From NCBI RefSeq assembly GCF_958295425.1, contig NC_081136.1, positions 3,381,311 through 3,445,310 of the forward strand: a DNA stretch of 64,000 nt, written 5' to 3'. The notes below the pieces were generated by a model. That model worked only from the letters and a program-made list of their open reading frames with translations, did no database searches and was not told the origin of the DNA. Within the stretch, counting starts at the first letter, position 1. Every line of letters begins with the position of its first letter. This document shows positions 10,776-23,473 of the stretch, in pieces. The position numbers and the translations under genes are program-made. This stretch comes from Solea solea. Lineage: Eukaryota > Chordata > Actinopteri > Pleuronectiformes > Soleidae.

Positions 10776-11850
10776 CAAATGTCTTGCTTTAGTGCGCTAA
10801 TGTCCCGCTCTCTCTTTGTACATGTCTCGTTCTTGCTTTGCAAACATCTTGTTCTCACATCACAAATGTCTTGCTCTGCTTTTGCAAACATCTTGTTCTC
10901 ACATCACAAACGTCTTGCTCTGCTTTTGCAAACATCTTGTTCTCACTTCGTAAATGTGTCTTCTCTTTCGCTCTTGCTTCACAAACTTCTCACTCTTGCT
11001 TTGCAAACGTCTCATTCTTGCTTCGCAAATGTCTCATTCTTAAACATCTCGTTCTTGCTTCGCAAACGTCTCATTCTTAAACGTCTCGTTCTTTCGTCGC
11101 AAACATCTCGTTCTTAAACGTTTCGTTCTTGCTCCGCATAGTCTCGTTCTTGCTTCGCAAACTTCTTGCTCTGACTTTGCAAACATCTCGTTTCTTGCTT
11201 CGCAAGCGTCTCGTTCTTGCTCCGCAAACGTCTCGTTCTTGCTCCGCAAACGTCTCGTTCTTGCTCCACAAACGTCTCGTTCTTGCTTCGCAAACTTCTG
11301 GCTCTGACTTTGCGAACATCTCGTTCTTGCTTCGCAAACGTCTCGTTCTTGCTTCGCAAACTTCTTGCTCTGACTTTGCAAACATCTTGATCTTGCTTTG
11401 CAAACGTCTCCCTCTTGCTTCACTAACATCTCGCTCTTGCTTCGCAAACATCTCTCTCTTGCTTCACTAACATCTCACTCTTGCTTCACTAACATCTCAC
11501 TCTTGCTTGACAAACATCTCCCTCTTGCTTCACTAACATCTCGCTCTTGCTTCACAAACTTCTCGCTTCGCAAACTTCTCGCTTCGCAAACTTCTGGCTC
11601 TGACTTTGCAAACACCTTCTTCTCACTCCGTTAATGTATTGTTCTTTTTTAGCGAGTGTCTCTCTCTCTCTCTCTCTCTCATAAATGTCTTCCTCTGTTT
11701 GCAAATGGCACGCTCTTGCTTTCGTAAACGTCTCGTCCTTGCTTGGGAAAAATCTCGTTCTCGCTTCGCAAACGTCTTGCTCCATCTTCACGAACATCTT
11801 ACTCCCTTTTCGCAAGCGCTTGTCTCTTTGCAAGTGCCTCGCGCTCACTC
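10776..11850. repeat. minisatellite, 22-bp unit, about 49 copies
   Basis: The core unit is GTCTCGTTCTTGCTTCGCAAAC. Units are most alike at 11200-11400 and decay outward. A variant, CTTCTGGCTCTGACTTTGCAAAC, recurs near 11165, 11300, 11365 and 11590, giving a higher-order pattern. Most frames lack stops, producing spurious open frames on both strands. A (TC)n microsatellite interrupts it at 11657-11681. Confidence 0.9.
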
Positions 11851-14274
11851 GTTATGTTAGTGAGTAAATGAGAGTTTTCCTTTGAGTACTCGAGAACTAC
11901 AAAGTCATGACTAGTCATATCACACAAAATGTCCGATTCAAACATTTTTTCCACCTAGAGATTTCAAGTATATTATTTCCTATGTTTTTTTTTTAAGAAA
12001 GTAAAACAGAAATGTTTCTCTAGGAGACCAGCAAACTCATACATGGACATTAGACTAGATTAAAAACATTTTCTTCACAATTTCTTGAATGAAATGACCA
12101 ATAATGAATATGAAGACACATTAACGGTCATAAAACGAGCACAGTTGGATGTTAACAGAAGATTCCAGCGTCCACAACTCATAATAAACAAGAGGCTTAA
12201 GTTGCAAGTGAGGAAGGGAAAAAGGTCACTGGCGACTGACTCTCATCTCATCTCAGATTTAATTAGTTTTTTCTCTCCCTGTGGAGATGAAACAAGAAAA
12301 AAGAGTTTCCATGTAAATACCTGAACACACTGCCTGCATGAAAATGTAGCCACGGTGGAATATAACCATTCGAAGTGCATTTTTTTCTTCAATTCAGCAA
12401 TTAAAATTCCACGTAATATACATTATATTTATGTGTTAAACTCTACGGTATCTTCCATAATGACTCCTTTTCTGTGTGCTGCAGTTGCTCGTGACTCCTC
12501 TTTAAATATTTATGATTTTCTTTTAACAAGAGTTGAATTAGATAAGGTGTACTGGTGAACAGCAGGGGAGATAAAAACACATTTCCACACCCATTAGCAG
12601 CAAGTCTGCTTTATCGTGAAGGAACGTCCAGTTATGTGAAAGGGGAAAACCAAAGAAATACAAACAAAGGTTAATCATATGATCCCTATTGTGTCATTTC
12701 AGACAACTTGTCAATGTTTTTTCTTTCAACCTGCAAAGACGAGGGTGTTTTTTTTTAGTCTCTTATTGTGGTGGAAAAGTGCAAATTAAGACAGTCCAGT
12801 TGCCGACACCTCACTCCCTGAAGAGAAAACGAAAGTGACCTCCATGACTGAGAACCTTCACCAGATAACCATGGAAACTTTAAGTTATGTGAGCAGCTGA
12901 GCTGGTGCCCAACGCTTGTACAACTCAGCGCTTGGAAGAATAAAGGCTATACAAAAGAATGTACTGTAAATGTACCACTCAAGTGGGCACAGGAGGTCAG
13001 GAGACGGCAGGTTCCGGGAGGGACGGTGCACATGGATGGAGATCAGAGAGATAATGTGGAGCGAGTGAATGGAGAGACTTGTAGCAGGAGAAGGAGGGCT
13101 TGAAGACAATCCGGAACTTAACGTGGGGGGGTTGCCTGTTGCCTGTGGAGCCTGTCCAGTATTTTCTCGGGGACCCCAAACAGGACGGCGTTGCATTCGT
13201 CCAGATGTGAAGAATGAATGAAATGAATGTATGGATGAGGGCCTCAGCGACAGAATCTGGGAGTTTTCATTTTTTTATTTATTCAACCAGGAAGTTCCTT
13301 GAGATGGAAACCTCTTTAGAGTCTCTGTAGCCAGTTCATTTAGCATCAAAACTCAAAAGACGTGTAGTTTGTCCATTGTGGGCTACTGTAACCCAGATCC
13401 TGGCTCATTCTGGGGCAAAGAAAAACCACAATTCATACAATCAGGTGCACTCATAAAAAACTTAAGTACGACTCTTTACAACTTTTCAAATATCAAATCA
13501 AGTCAAACAAACTTACAAGAGGAAAACAGAACCAAATAAATGAAAACAGGTGCAATTTTCCTTTTTACCTTTTCTCACTTATAATCCCCTACACGACTCG
13601 TCATTGGCTAAAGTCATATTACACTAATGTGTTACTGTGCAACACTGATCGTAGATACAAACGGAGAGAGAGAGAAATGCTGGAGTGTGGGCCCTCTGGA
13701 AGCCTTTAGCCTGTGGATAAATTAGTCTGCCCTGGAGGCTGTGCCTTCTGGGCTTATCTCCAACCTCCTCCAAATTGGAGTGGGAGTTGGTAGCATCCAG
13801 AGGTATAAAGGAGATTTAGCCGATCCGACAAGGCATTAATCTCTGCTCCTGCTTAACATCCTCGGTGAGTTTTTCGAGCACAGCGATCCCCGCGGCTATA
13901 TAAAGACAATAATGTCGCCGTTTGTCCACTCAGCGGCGTGAGTGTCTTCAGTGTCTGTCGTTGGGCCATAATTCCGTGTGGTATCTTGTGGATGGGAATA
14001 GTAACAGTGGAGCTTTAATTGCTCAACAATCCCTCCTAAGTGGAGGCTCAGTTATCAAGTGGCTTAATCTGGAGATGCCTGCAGCTAAAGCTCAGCTAAA
14101 AATATGTTTTTTTTCCCCCCTCCCTAGTTGTGGCACATTCAGTTGCTTCTGTTTGTCTCTGAGGTTGTTTGGATTCCTAAAAGTATTTTGTCATTTAAGG
14201 TCAGAGAACTTTTTTGGAGTTCAGCAAAATTGTTTTCCTCCTATAGGAAAAAGTACTGATTTATCAATTGGTTA
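11851..14274. other. intergenic with unassigned interspersed repeat fragments
   Basis: No gene supported. Around 12975-13260 the sequence looks like a recurrent teleost repeat (GGGGACCCCAAACAGGACGG). Around 13265-13420 another begins TTTATTCAACCAGGAAGTTC. Both are recalled from other fish genomes and I cannot give a family. The remainder looks single-copy and A/T-rich. Confidence 0.35.
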
Positions 14275-14375
14275 CAGATCCTGCCCAAGGACACATCGGC
14301 ATGTAGACTTAGTGGAGCCGGGAATCAAACCCACAACCTTCGAGTTGAAGGAGGACTCCACCGTTGCCGAACCGG
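14275..14375 (-). repeat. tRNA-derived SINE fragment
   Basis: Read on the minus strand it contains a B-box-like GGGTTTGATTCCCGGC, preceded by an anticodon-arm-like segment and followed by the CATGCCGATGTGTCCTTGGG phrase. This arrangement is widespread in teleost genomes. It forms part of a spurious 174-codon frame at 13922-14446. Confidence 0.55.
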
Positions 14376-14775
14376 GTGTTGTTTTTAATGAAAGCCAACA
14401 AAATGTTCTGGTGTCTTTGTTTCTCTATGACATTAATTACTTGTAATTAAGCCAACTGACATTTTGTGAATAATAATACTTCATAATAATACTTCATAAT
14501 TAAAACAGTTCACCAAGTGCTTTCACGGACCAGATTAAGATCACACTACACAAATACAGGCCGATTTTCAAACGGTTTGGTCGTGACCAGACCACATTCC
14601 CAACGTTGGGAATGGTGAAGTGCCGGACTTGCCGCGCCTCCCCGATGACCTATGAACTCGCACAGTGTCGTGAACGATGATTGGTCGCGGGGGCGGGGTC
14701 GGGGTCATACTTGTAGTGTTGCGAGTCCCCTGAACAAGACACGGCAAGAATCCCTACCACGGTGATTGATAATTT

Positions 14776-15060
14776 GACAAAGGGCTGAACGATTTTGAAT
14801 AAATATCTAATTGCGATTATTTTGACTGAAATTGTGATTCTCATTTTCATTTGAAAACGTTATTTAAAGTGGTTATTGTGTGATATTTATGCCGATCTGT
14901 GAGAAGCAAAGATGTTTTCTTGAGTCAATCAGGACAATATTTAAACTGAAATGGTAATTTTTCCGCACACTTTGGGCTTTAAGAAATACTGCGCAACACC
15001 TGACATCGTGAAAGACCAAAATATCGTAGTCTGATCCCGGCCTTCAATGAGCGCCAATCA
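14776..15060. mobile_element. truncated hAT-type MITE
   Basis: Starts AGGGCTGAACGATTTTGAAT and continues with AATTGCGATTATTTTGACTG, the usual left end of a teleost hAT MITE. I do not see a matching right terminal repeat, so the copy is probably truncated or decayed. Confidence 0.45.
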
Positions 15061-15869
15061 AGATGTAGCGCCAAGAAGCTGTCGAGTTTCAGTCATTTCT
15101 ATAAACCCAAACATGGTGAAATAGCAGAGAAGACTTTCGTAAGAAAAATTGACGCTCTATTCTTAATAACAGTAATATCGCTCGTGCCCACTACTGAGTG
15201 GTGTGGGGGAAATACAGATGTAGTGAAAGTGTAGATGGACATGCTTCTTCTGTAAGGGCCTATGACTCAATCATTTGTTTTGTCATGAATCACAGGGAAA
15301 CTCTATGGAAGTATAAATAGAAACCCATGCAGTTACCTAACAGGTTTCCTGTGGCGCCCACAGACACATTGTAAGGACACTCGTCCAAACTATGACTAAT
15401 TAACTGCTGTTCATTCATGGCCAGACAGCTCAAGCACAATAATAACATCACCACGTCACATCTGCCGGCAGCTGCTGCTGCAAACGTGGGCTCGATGACC
15501 AAGGAAACGGCTGCTGCGCGGGGGTTTCGTGACGCTTTGTGTGACTTTATATTTAGAGCTTTTCACAAAGAGTCGTGGGCAAAGTTGTGTGAGCCGTTTG
15601 TTTGAGAGCCCTTATCAAATGAGAGGCAGCAGCTTGAACAAGCTGATGCGTGTGCGAGAGGAGTGGTTTTAGAGCCTTGAACTGGAAACGTGACTCTATC
15701 ATTTGTCTGCTCTTGAGTTGACGGCTCTCAGGAGTTGCTTCTCCAGTATCTGTGTGCCCTGGACTTTTGATTTCTAGGTCACAAGGTCTGTTGGTCACGT
15801 TGTCCACTACTTTTCATCGAAAAAATTGTTCTATATGTAAGTTTAGATGCTAAATTTATTGAAATACTG
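15061..15869. other. intergenic, nothing recognised
   Basis: Several 60-84-codon open frames occur on both strands, none with recognisable homology or splice support. Confidence 0.35.
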
Positions 15870-16082
15870 TATATATATATATATATATGTAGAGCTGCAA
15901 CTTAAGTATTTGCTTGGTCGGTAAAATGTCAGAAAATTATGAAAATGTTTGTTTGTCGTTGTATTTTGATCCGAAAGCTTGTTTTAATTTAAAAAAACTC
16001 TAAAACTGAATCATGTATTTACAAAAATAATTGACAATTAATTTAGTGATCGATTAATAATCGATTATTTGAATAATCAGTT
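15870..16082. mobile_element. TA microsatellite plus GATTAATCG-type MITE copy
   Basis: A (TA)n run at 15870-15889 abuts TAGAGCTGCAACTTAAG. The copy continues through GTAAAATGTCAGAAAATTAT to CGATTAATAATCGATTATTT near 16075. The TIR on the right is decayed. Confidence 0.55.
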
Positions 16083-19000
16083 ATATTTTTATCAGATGGA
16101 GGAAATAAAAGAAAAATTGGCAAAATATGGGGCCAAAAAATCAGCAACAAACATTGGCCATTTGCTGCCCTGATTTCTCTAATGTGAATTGTTCCATTGG
16201 AAAACCCTGTATTGGTTGACCTTCTAGTTACAATAATATTAAATGGCACCAATTTTACAGACAGACAAGACAAACGTAGAGGCAAATGTCATAAAATTTG
16301 AAACACCAAAATGTCAAAAACAAAGAGCAAAATATAAAAGCAAGAAGAAGACAACATCGCAATAAAAGATATAAAGGCAGGGCTTATCTCCTCAAGGCAG
16401 CTCATTCCAAAGTCAAGAAGCTCTGATGGGTGATGGATTTAAGTCTTGACCTTGGAAAAAGACAAAAGGGCCTTACACGGTCATAATCAATAATCAATTA
16501 AAAATGATCAGTAAAATATTAAAATCAATACATAATAAATAATAAATATGATTATTTTCAAACGTTTAAAACCAGGAAAAGATGTCGTCACAGATACCGT
16601 ATCACGATATGACGATATCCAAAATCTCATCATGTCTTGATATTATATTGATACATTACCCAACCCTACTTTAACTAGTACTTATAAATACTAGTGCTGA
16701 TCAGTGTCAGCACATTTCATGTAATTCCAAATGTCTGAATCTCAACTTTTTTATCTAACAAAGCAGTTTTCTGGTTTTCTGGCCTTATATAACAGCCTGC
16801 ATTGATCGAATCTCGCCAGAGTGATATATGTCCATTGTCGGTGCGATGAATCATGTGGCGTCGCGAGTGACGGAATGTGTCTTCAATCAGTGTGTTTTTT
16901 TCCCGTCGCGTTCTCCTATATGTCCCCAGCCCACCTGTTCCATTCATCCCATTGATTAGTGTGCGGTTATCAATCGCCGTACGGCTGGACGAGCCCCGCC
17001 CGTGACAGAGTGAGTGGCACCTGATAAACGACTGTATTTAGATTCACGCTCACGTCCTCCCGCACGCGTCCACTCTGTGTGATTCGTGTCGTCTCCTCCA
17101 CCTCTGCCCGCCTGGGGAACTTGACAGAACAGCTGGAGTGTTCTGATCACGCCGTGGCCGTCTCCTCCCCAACCCTTTATTACCGTGTCTTTTCCGCCAC
17201 TGTGACGACACCGATGATGGTGGCACCACTGCTCACACCTGCTGGAGCCCAATCGTCAGTCCGTGGCACACAATGCCTTAATTAGCATTCTGCCGGTGTA
17301 ATTGTGAAACAAGGCTTAATACCAGTCTGAGTCAGAGGGTAAATGGAGCAGTGGGGACAATCTCACAGGAGAGGGAGCCTTACATAAATCTTATGTCCAT
17401 CCATCTCTGGTAAATGTATGGGTTATTTCTTGTTCCTCTTTCTTTCTTTCTTATAATCTGGACAAAACGATTCTCGAGGGGAAGCAAAGGCTTGCGTGGT
17501 ATGAGTGACTTGTTAACCAAATACCAACTATGTCTTGAAGTCTTATTACCCAAACTAAGAAGAAAACCGACATTCGCATTAGTGTTTGGACCATTATTCA
17601 AGCACCTTTGTCCCCTCTTGGACATCTCTCTTTGTGGAGAAACAGAAACGGTGCTGATCTGAATGGAAATCCACCTCAACTGATTTAAAGCATGGGTACA
17701 AAAGTTTGACTTTTGTGTTAGAAAATATATCTTATTCTTCAATAAAAGTAGTGTTTTTCATGAAAACTTTAGGGGGAGCAGAGAAGTTTGACTTCAGAGA
17801 TGCAAGTAGGCAAGAAACATCCATTTAAATGCTAATAACACAGTTGTGTAGGAGCTAAAAGGAGAACTGATGAAACCATTAATTACCTCAACGTCTTGTC
17901 TTTCTTTTGGGTTTTGACTTAATAGGAAAATCATCAAGCAAGTGGAGAGCAGGGCTATTGGAGTGTAATGTCGTAATCAAGACCACATTATCAACCCCAA
18001 GACCAGACCAAGTTAGATTCACAACCAAGACAAGTCCACTATATTCTCTGTCACCTTCCTTTATGCCAGAGTCTGATCACATGTTATGATTACAAATTTC
18101 CCCCCAATGTGGAAGACATGGGGTTTCGGGAATTGTCGGCCCACAATCTTGGATGTCTCACAACCTTCCAACAAGCAGAGTTTGGCCCGTTTTTTCCTTT
18201 TTTTCTTTGCATACTACTGCATGTATTTCTTCTTGAAAGTGACTTTGACCAGTGAGATGACAGAGCAACTGAGAGCAAAAGTAAATGGCAACGCAAAAGA
18301 GGGGTGTTGAAGTTTTCTTTGAAGGAAATGACGGTCCTCTTCGCGTGCCCCAAGAACATGTCCAAAGTCATGTTTTCTATTCCTTTTTTAGCATAGCACA
18401 GCAAGTATCCATTGTTGATCAATGCTTCATTGCGGTCCCCTTTCTTTCCATGTGCTCCGTCACATTTGTTGGTCAAGTCATGGCAAGAATTTCTGCGTCT
18501 ATGGCCACCTAATCTTACAGTGACCATTGCAACAGACAAAAATATAGTCTCGTCTGACCTCGGCTCCACTCACATCACTATTGGAGCATTCAGACTTTGC
18601 TCCACTGAAGGTTAAAAGATGAATTCTTAGACACTGAATTGAGATACTTGAAAAACTGTTATAATATCAAGCTGAAGGATCGTGAGATTATCTGGAAGAA
18701 CACTTGTTAGGTACATAGGAGCAGGGAATGCAGAACATGTAAAAGTTTGCGCCCACGCAACATCTGTGCCCATTTATTCCTGTCTTTTATTCTTTTTAAA
18801 GTAAAAAACGCAGCAATTAGAACGCTCTGAATGTCACCGTTAGAAAATTCTCACTTTAAGCTGGTTTTAAATATCACTCCTTGTCATGCTCCTTCATGGC
18901 CTTGACATTTTTTGTCAAGACAAATAACAAGGAGGAGGAGAAGTAATGAGAGAGCATTCCTGTGCTCTTTCCCGGGGGGGTAAAGTGTATATTTTTAGCA

Positions 19001-19636
19001 CCTCACATCGATATGTTTTTCCTCCGTGTCTCCTCTGCCTAATGCTTTAAAAAGCAATCTCGGTAACCTTTCATCTCCTTTCTGCTCGCGACGCTGATGG
19101 CTGATTCGTGCAGTTCTCTTGACACCAGACAGCTCCAGACGTGCAGAGTTTTGCCATCTTGATGTTTTCAACACTTGAACATGTTGTACCCAAAAATGTA
19201 TCTAACAAGGTGAATGCTGGGTGTTCTACTTTGTAGACGACGGCGTGCGCACATCCACGCGAGAGCTTGTGTGTCACTGACTGAGAGGGCTGCAGGAGCA
19301 GGAGAAAAAACGTTGCATGTGACGTCTTTCAAGTAGCCATTTGGTTGGTCATGATTTTACTTTGAACGCATCTATACATCATATCAGCTCCCCGCCATGC
19401 AAGGACAGGCGAGGACAGATTAGTGTCGAGGTGTAGATGAGTTACTGACATCGTTAATCAAAGACACGTCAACGTCGCACCCAGAACAGATGTTTCACGG
19501 TGGCAATGGCGTTATATATTTACATCATGAAGGTGACTTTATTGGAGGGAATCTCTTATGGTGCGTTCACTGTGAATGCACACGGAGATTTTGCTTCGTG
19601 TGCTGGATCATTCGCGTATAGGCATCTTGTGTGAGG
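16083..19636. other. intergenic; possible repeat remnants
   Basis: No gene supported. At 16570-16680 a GATATCGTGATA-type segment resembles remnants of a hAT-like repeat. An open frame on the minus strand at 18090-18569 (159 codons) matches nothing I know and has no splice signals. The remainder is moderately A/T-rich. Confidence 0.35.
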
Positions 19637-19985
19637 CCCTGGTATACTTCTGTGCACAGCGGATTCCGTCATCAACCCGCAGGCCACAGCCCGCAAAACT
19701 GAACTTCCATGAGTATAAGCCCCCCTCACCAAGCAGAAAAAACATTTATACAACAGAAGAAGTAGTCACCAAGGATAGTTAACCCGAGCCTTGACCTGGC
19801 AACCCCCTGCCCGATGGGCCTTTCAGCTGTAAACCACTCAAACCAGACATGTTCGAGGGACTTGTAGCATTGTTCTCTTTTTCTTCTTTGGTAGGAATGC
19901 GTCCTATGCCCTGCGTCCAGAGTTGTACCGCCACCCCATGATGAAGTGGCATACTACAGGACCCTGACGCACGAGTATACCAGGG
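19637..19985. mobile_element. MITE-like element with inverted ends
   Basis: CCCTGGTATACTTCTGTGC at 19637-19655 is inverted at 19969-19985 as GCACGAGTATACCAGGG. The intervening ~310 bp has no coding capacity. I did not find a convincing target duplication. Confidence 0.45.
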
Positions 19986-20257
19986 AAATATTGTCAGAAC
20001 TTTCCAAGTAGTCCAAATTCCTTGCTCACTTTCTGCCAAACCTTCTCCAACTTTGCCTGGAATTTGCTAGCTTGGGGCGTCCACATACAGCAACTGTCAG
20101 CACGACAGTTAGACCAATTAAAAAATCTTGTTAAGTCACTTTATTTTTTTCATGCAAATGTGAGTTCTTTAGTTTTTTGATGACATGTATTTAATATTTA
20201 GTTTATTTGTTGCTTTTATTGAAAATAGGCTTTCTTTTAATTTGCAACAATTATTGT

Positions 20258-20908
20258 TAGTGGTGCAACGGATCATCATTGATCCGTGATCCGTTCGGAT
20301 CAATATCTTCGGTTCGGCACACACGTGATCTGCAGATTGATTTATGAAAAAAAAAAAGTTGTGCGCACACACAGCGTGGTCATGGCGAGCAGGGGAACGG
20401 AGGAGCTTGAACGCCCCGCATCATTTAAATCCCCTGTATGGGAGCATTTTGGCTTCCCTGTCAAATATAATGACGAAGGAAAGAGGTTAGTGGATAAAAC
20501 CGTGACGGTGTGTCGGCACTGTGGCACAAGAAAGCCAGTGGAAACACATCAAGCATGGCCACGCATTTGAAGCGACATCACCCCGGTGTTTGAATGACAG
20601 GAGTGAAAACGAAGGCTGCTCAACAACCACTTATCACCGTGGCATTTAAGCACCCCCTTGTTGCACAATCAGACCGGGCTAAAGCCATCACAAACGCTAT
20701 AGGTGTGATTATAGGTGCAGATATGAGGCCATATTCGCTTGTGCAAAACGAGGGCTTTAAACACATGCTGAAAGTGCTTGAGCCACGTTACGATGGTGCG
20801 CCGTCGCGCACCCACTTCAGTGAAAAGATTGGGCCAGACTTTTTTTGCTGATCCGAAAAATTATCCGATCCGTGACTCTGATCCGCGGAACGATCCGTTG
20901 CACCCCTA
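20258..20908 (+). mobile_element. internally deleted hAT/ZBED-type transposon
   Basis: The ends are TAGTGGTGCAACGGATC and, inverted, TAGGGGTGCAACGGATC, fitting the hAT terminal pattern YARNG. They are flanked by an exact 8-bp duplication, ATTATTGT, at 20250-20257 and 20909-20916. The 651-bp body keeps only the start of a transposase gene. The DDE and dimerisation parts are gone, so it cannot move itself. Confidence 0.88.
20382..20853 (+). pseudogene. hAT transposase N-terminal remnant with BED zinc finger
   Basis: From the ATG at 20382 the frame reads into a BED-type zinc finger with the CRHC cysteine pair (around 20511-20522). A frameshift near 20530-20537 moves the histidine half (ATHLKRHH) to another frame, which ends at a TGA at 20591. 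The same frame then resumes with residues typical of ZBED-like hAT transposases, including DMRPYSLVQNEGFKHMLKVL and PSRTHFSEK. It is broken by one frameshift, one stop and loss of the catalytic region. Confidence 0.75.
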
Positions 20909-20916
20909 ATTATTGT

Positions 20917-22950
20917 CCATCGGCTGCATCTATTCTTAATAATCAGCATTTGCAAAGTATTATTTTGTTAATTGCTAAGTCGACACATTTCCATTCCCAG
21001 AAACGATAAACGCTGCTCACACACTAAATCTTTTTTTTTTTTTTTATCAAAAAATTTACTTGAAAAAGTCATTTCTCCCCGATTCATTTATTGAATGTCA
21101 AGCTCATTTAATTTAGAATAAATACGTGCGCTGCAGTGCAGATACAAAATGCAAATCGGAGAGTGTTTCAATAAATGAATACATTCTGTGTGGCAATATT
21201 ATATGAGAAAAATAAGATCTTCAACATACCGTTTAGTGTTCAGTATTTCATGTACATCATGTGGAAAGTATTGGTATAATGTTCTTCGAGAAAGCATAGA
21301 AGAAAATACCATGTGATTGCGCTTGTATCCAGTATTACCTAACACTACATAATATGTATTTGCTCACATTATGTATATGATGTTATGTAACTCCCCGCTT
21401 TGCCACGTTGCCAGAGAGTCATGAACTTCTATAGTACAAAGACACAGACGGCCATAAATACAGCTGCTGGGGCCGCGATGGATGGTGGCTTAACTGTCCC
21501 TCCACTTACCCCTTTAACTGTAATTGTTCTTAAAATAGAAGCAGCCCCCGCTACCTCTCTATTAATGAGTTGGCCTTTGACCCTCTGTGCCCAATGAGCC
21601 GTGGGAAAAGCGAGCCGGAAAAAAGGGAACCTGTGGTGCATCGCTGTAAGGTGTCAGTAACCAGGGAATGGCACAAATCCAAGCGTTTATGAAACAAGTC
21701 TGCCCTGACATAACACAAATTACTACTTTTAATACAGGATGTTATTTAATAGTGTTAAATAATATGAAGGTTTTTTTTGTCACATTGGTATTAAAAGAGA
21801 CTGTTTGATGAGCCACTGGCGGATAATTAAGCTGCCACTATTCAAAACAAGGTTTGTCTTCAAAGCGAAGATGCTGAAAGGAGCTCTCATCTTTATTTAA
21901 TACATTTTGTGTTGACAATTTGGAACTGCAATCGGTAATAATTGCCCCCCCCCCCCCCCCAAATACTGACTAATCCTGCAGGTGCATTGTTGATGTGAGC
22001 TTCCAGGCTGATCCAATCCCCGGGTCTCAGTAGATCAGTGGTGTTAAGTATCCAGCACAAATAAACATTCAGGAAATGACTAAGCTTTAATTGCATGTAT
22101 CACCGCACGGAGCTATTAGCCTTTGCTAACTGCAGCTATCACTCCACTCTAAATGTGGGTTTAGTGTTCAGAGAGTGGGCAGCCTTCATTGCCAAGGAAA
22201 CTAATGTAACCACCCCCCCTTTTGTGCTTCCATCCAATATTGCGGATCAAAAGGAAGTTGCTGTGTGTCATGCTTCGCGAGGGATGAAAATGTTCTCTTC
22301 ATGTTTTCACCATCAAACGGAGCAGGGCGAGAAGGAGGGACGCGTCTCACAGAAGAGCTTTTCATTTTGTCCTGTAGGTCCTGAAAGCACAAACTCAGTG
22401 GAGTGGTTATCTAACGGTTATTATTTGTTAGTGACAATGGAAAGGGCACAGCATTTTGCCAAGCAGCCTCAGACGGTTAAATTGTGTTTATCCATCACCG
22501 ATAGCTAAAAAAAAAAGGCTAAAAGAGGAATGTTCTCCTATTTCACCTTGTACTTTGAAAGATTTAAAGTCACATTATTGTAAGTTATTACGGTGATTTA
22601 AATGCAGGTAACACCTCTTTCTTCTCTCGGCTGAAAGTGAAAAGGTATTCTGGTGTTTTCTTGACAGCAACTTGGAAACCACTTAGGCTGCATCTTTGAA
22701 GAAAAGGGCAGGGGGAAAATAAAAACCCTGCGTGACAGACCTGTAATTAAACTATGTTGATGGACAAATGTGTGTATTTTACGTCTGTCCATCATGTAGA
22801 CAGTCGTGAAGAAAGTGCCATTATCAGAGCAGTCGACAGTTGTGGAACATGGACGGAACAGAAGTCAGACTACCTCAGCTCTGGTGAATAACAGAGCCTT
22901 AATCTCAAAGTCATGTATTTAAGCCCTTTGTAAGGTGATGTTTTTTTCAC
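20917..22950. other. intergenic, nothing recognised but a 16-nt C run
   Basis: A homopolymer of 16 C lies at 21945-21960. Otherwise I see no gene, RNA or clear repeat; short open frames lack homology. Confidence 0.4.
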
Positions 22951-23110
22951 TTGCTCACACCTGATCTTGTTAGTACTTGGATAGGAGTACTTTTTAAATT
23001 AGCCCATACTAAGTGGGACTGAACCCCCCCGTGTCTGTGTGGGTTGCCACCAGGCTCTCCAGTTTCCTCCCACCATCAAAACACGTATGAATGTTAGACA
23101 CATTCGGTCA
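22951..23110 (+). repeat. 5S-like SINE fragment with LINE-like tail
   Basis: CACACCTGATCTTG and TTAGTACTTGGATAGGAGTAC near 22959-22990 match internal 5S rRNA segments. The following GGCTCTCCAGTTTCCTCCCACC (about 23052-23073) resembles the 3' region shared by L2-type LINEs and several fish SINEs. This is the composition of SINE3-like elements, here decayed. Confidence 0.4.
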
Positions 23111-23473
23111 GGCTGGTCCATTGTCACAGATCCTTTCCTTCTATCACTTTATGTCCAAGTGTTCATTCCTCTTGTGTCATCATGACTAACAGCTACGACT
23201 GACTCATGGTTGAGTCGCTTGTGGACCACCCAAAGTGGCTTCGCTCCATGATCACTCTGGCCCAGATTTCGGCTCCAAATGGTGTCATTCGCAGAAGATG
23301 ATATTTGATATTTGGACAGCCTGTGGTTCAGATGTTAACAGTAGGCAATAACATACACAGATATGTTCTTATATAAAGATAGGAGGAGATGGGTGACTCT
23401 TCAGAGGCCTGTGTAGCTCACTTTGGTCGAGTCTTGGATTTGAGCCCCATTTTGGGCGATAGTTGTTTGATAA

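Noticed and set aside
11040..11451. Minus-strand frames of 124-135 codons rich in Arg, Lys and Glu
   Set aside because: They are generated by the stop-free 22-bp minisatellite and appear in all three frames with the same periodic peptide.
10776..11850. CRISPR-like array appearance
   Set aside because: This is vertebrate DNA. Units are contiguous 22-bp repeats with no unique spacers.
13922..14446. 174-codon plus-strand open frame
   Set aside because: Its C-terminal part is translated SINE sequence, and the rest lacks homology or splice support.
18090..18569. 159-codon minus-strand open frame
   Set aside because: There is no homology I can name and no start or splice context. It could be a transposon remnant, but I cannot support that.
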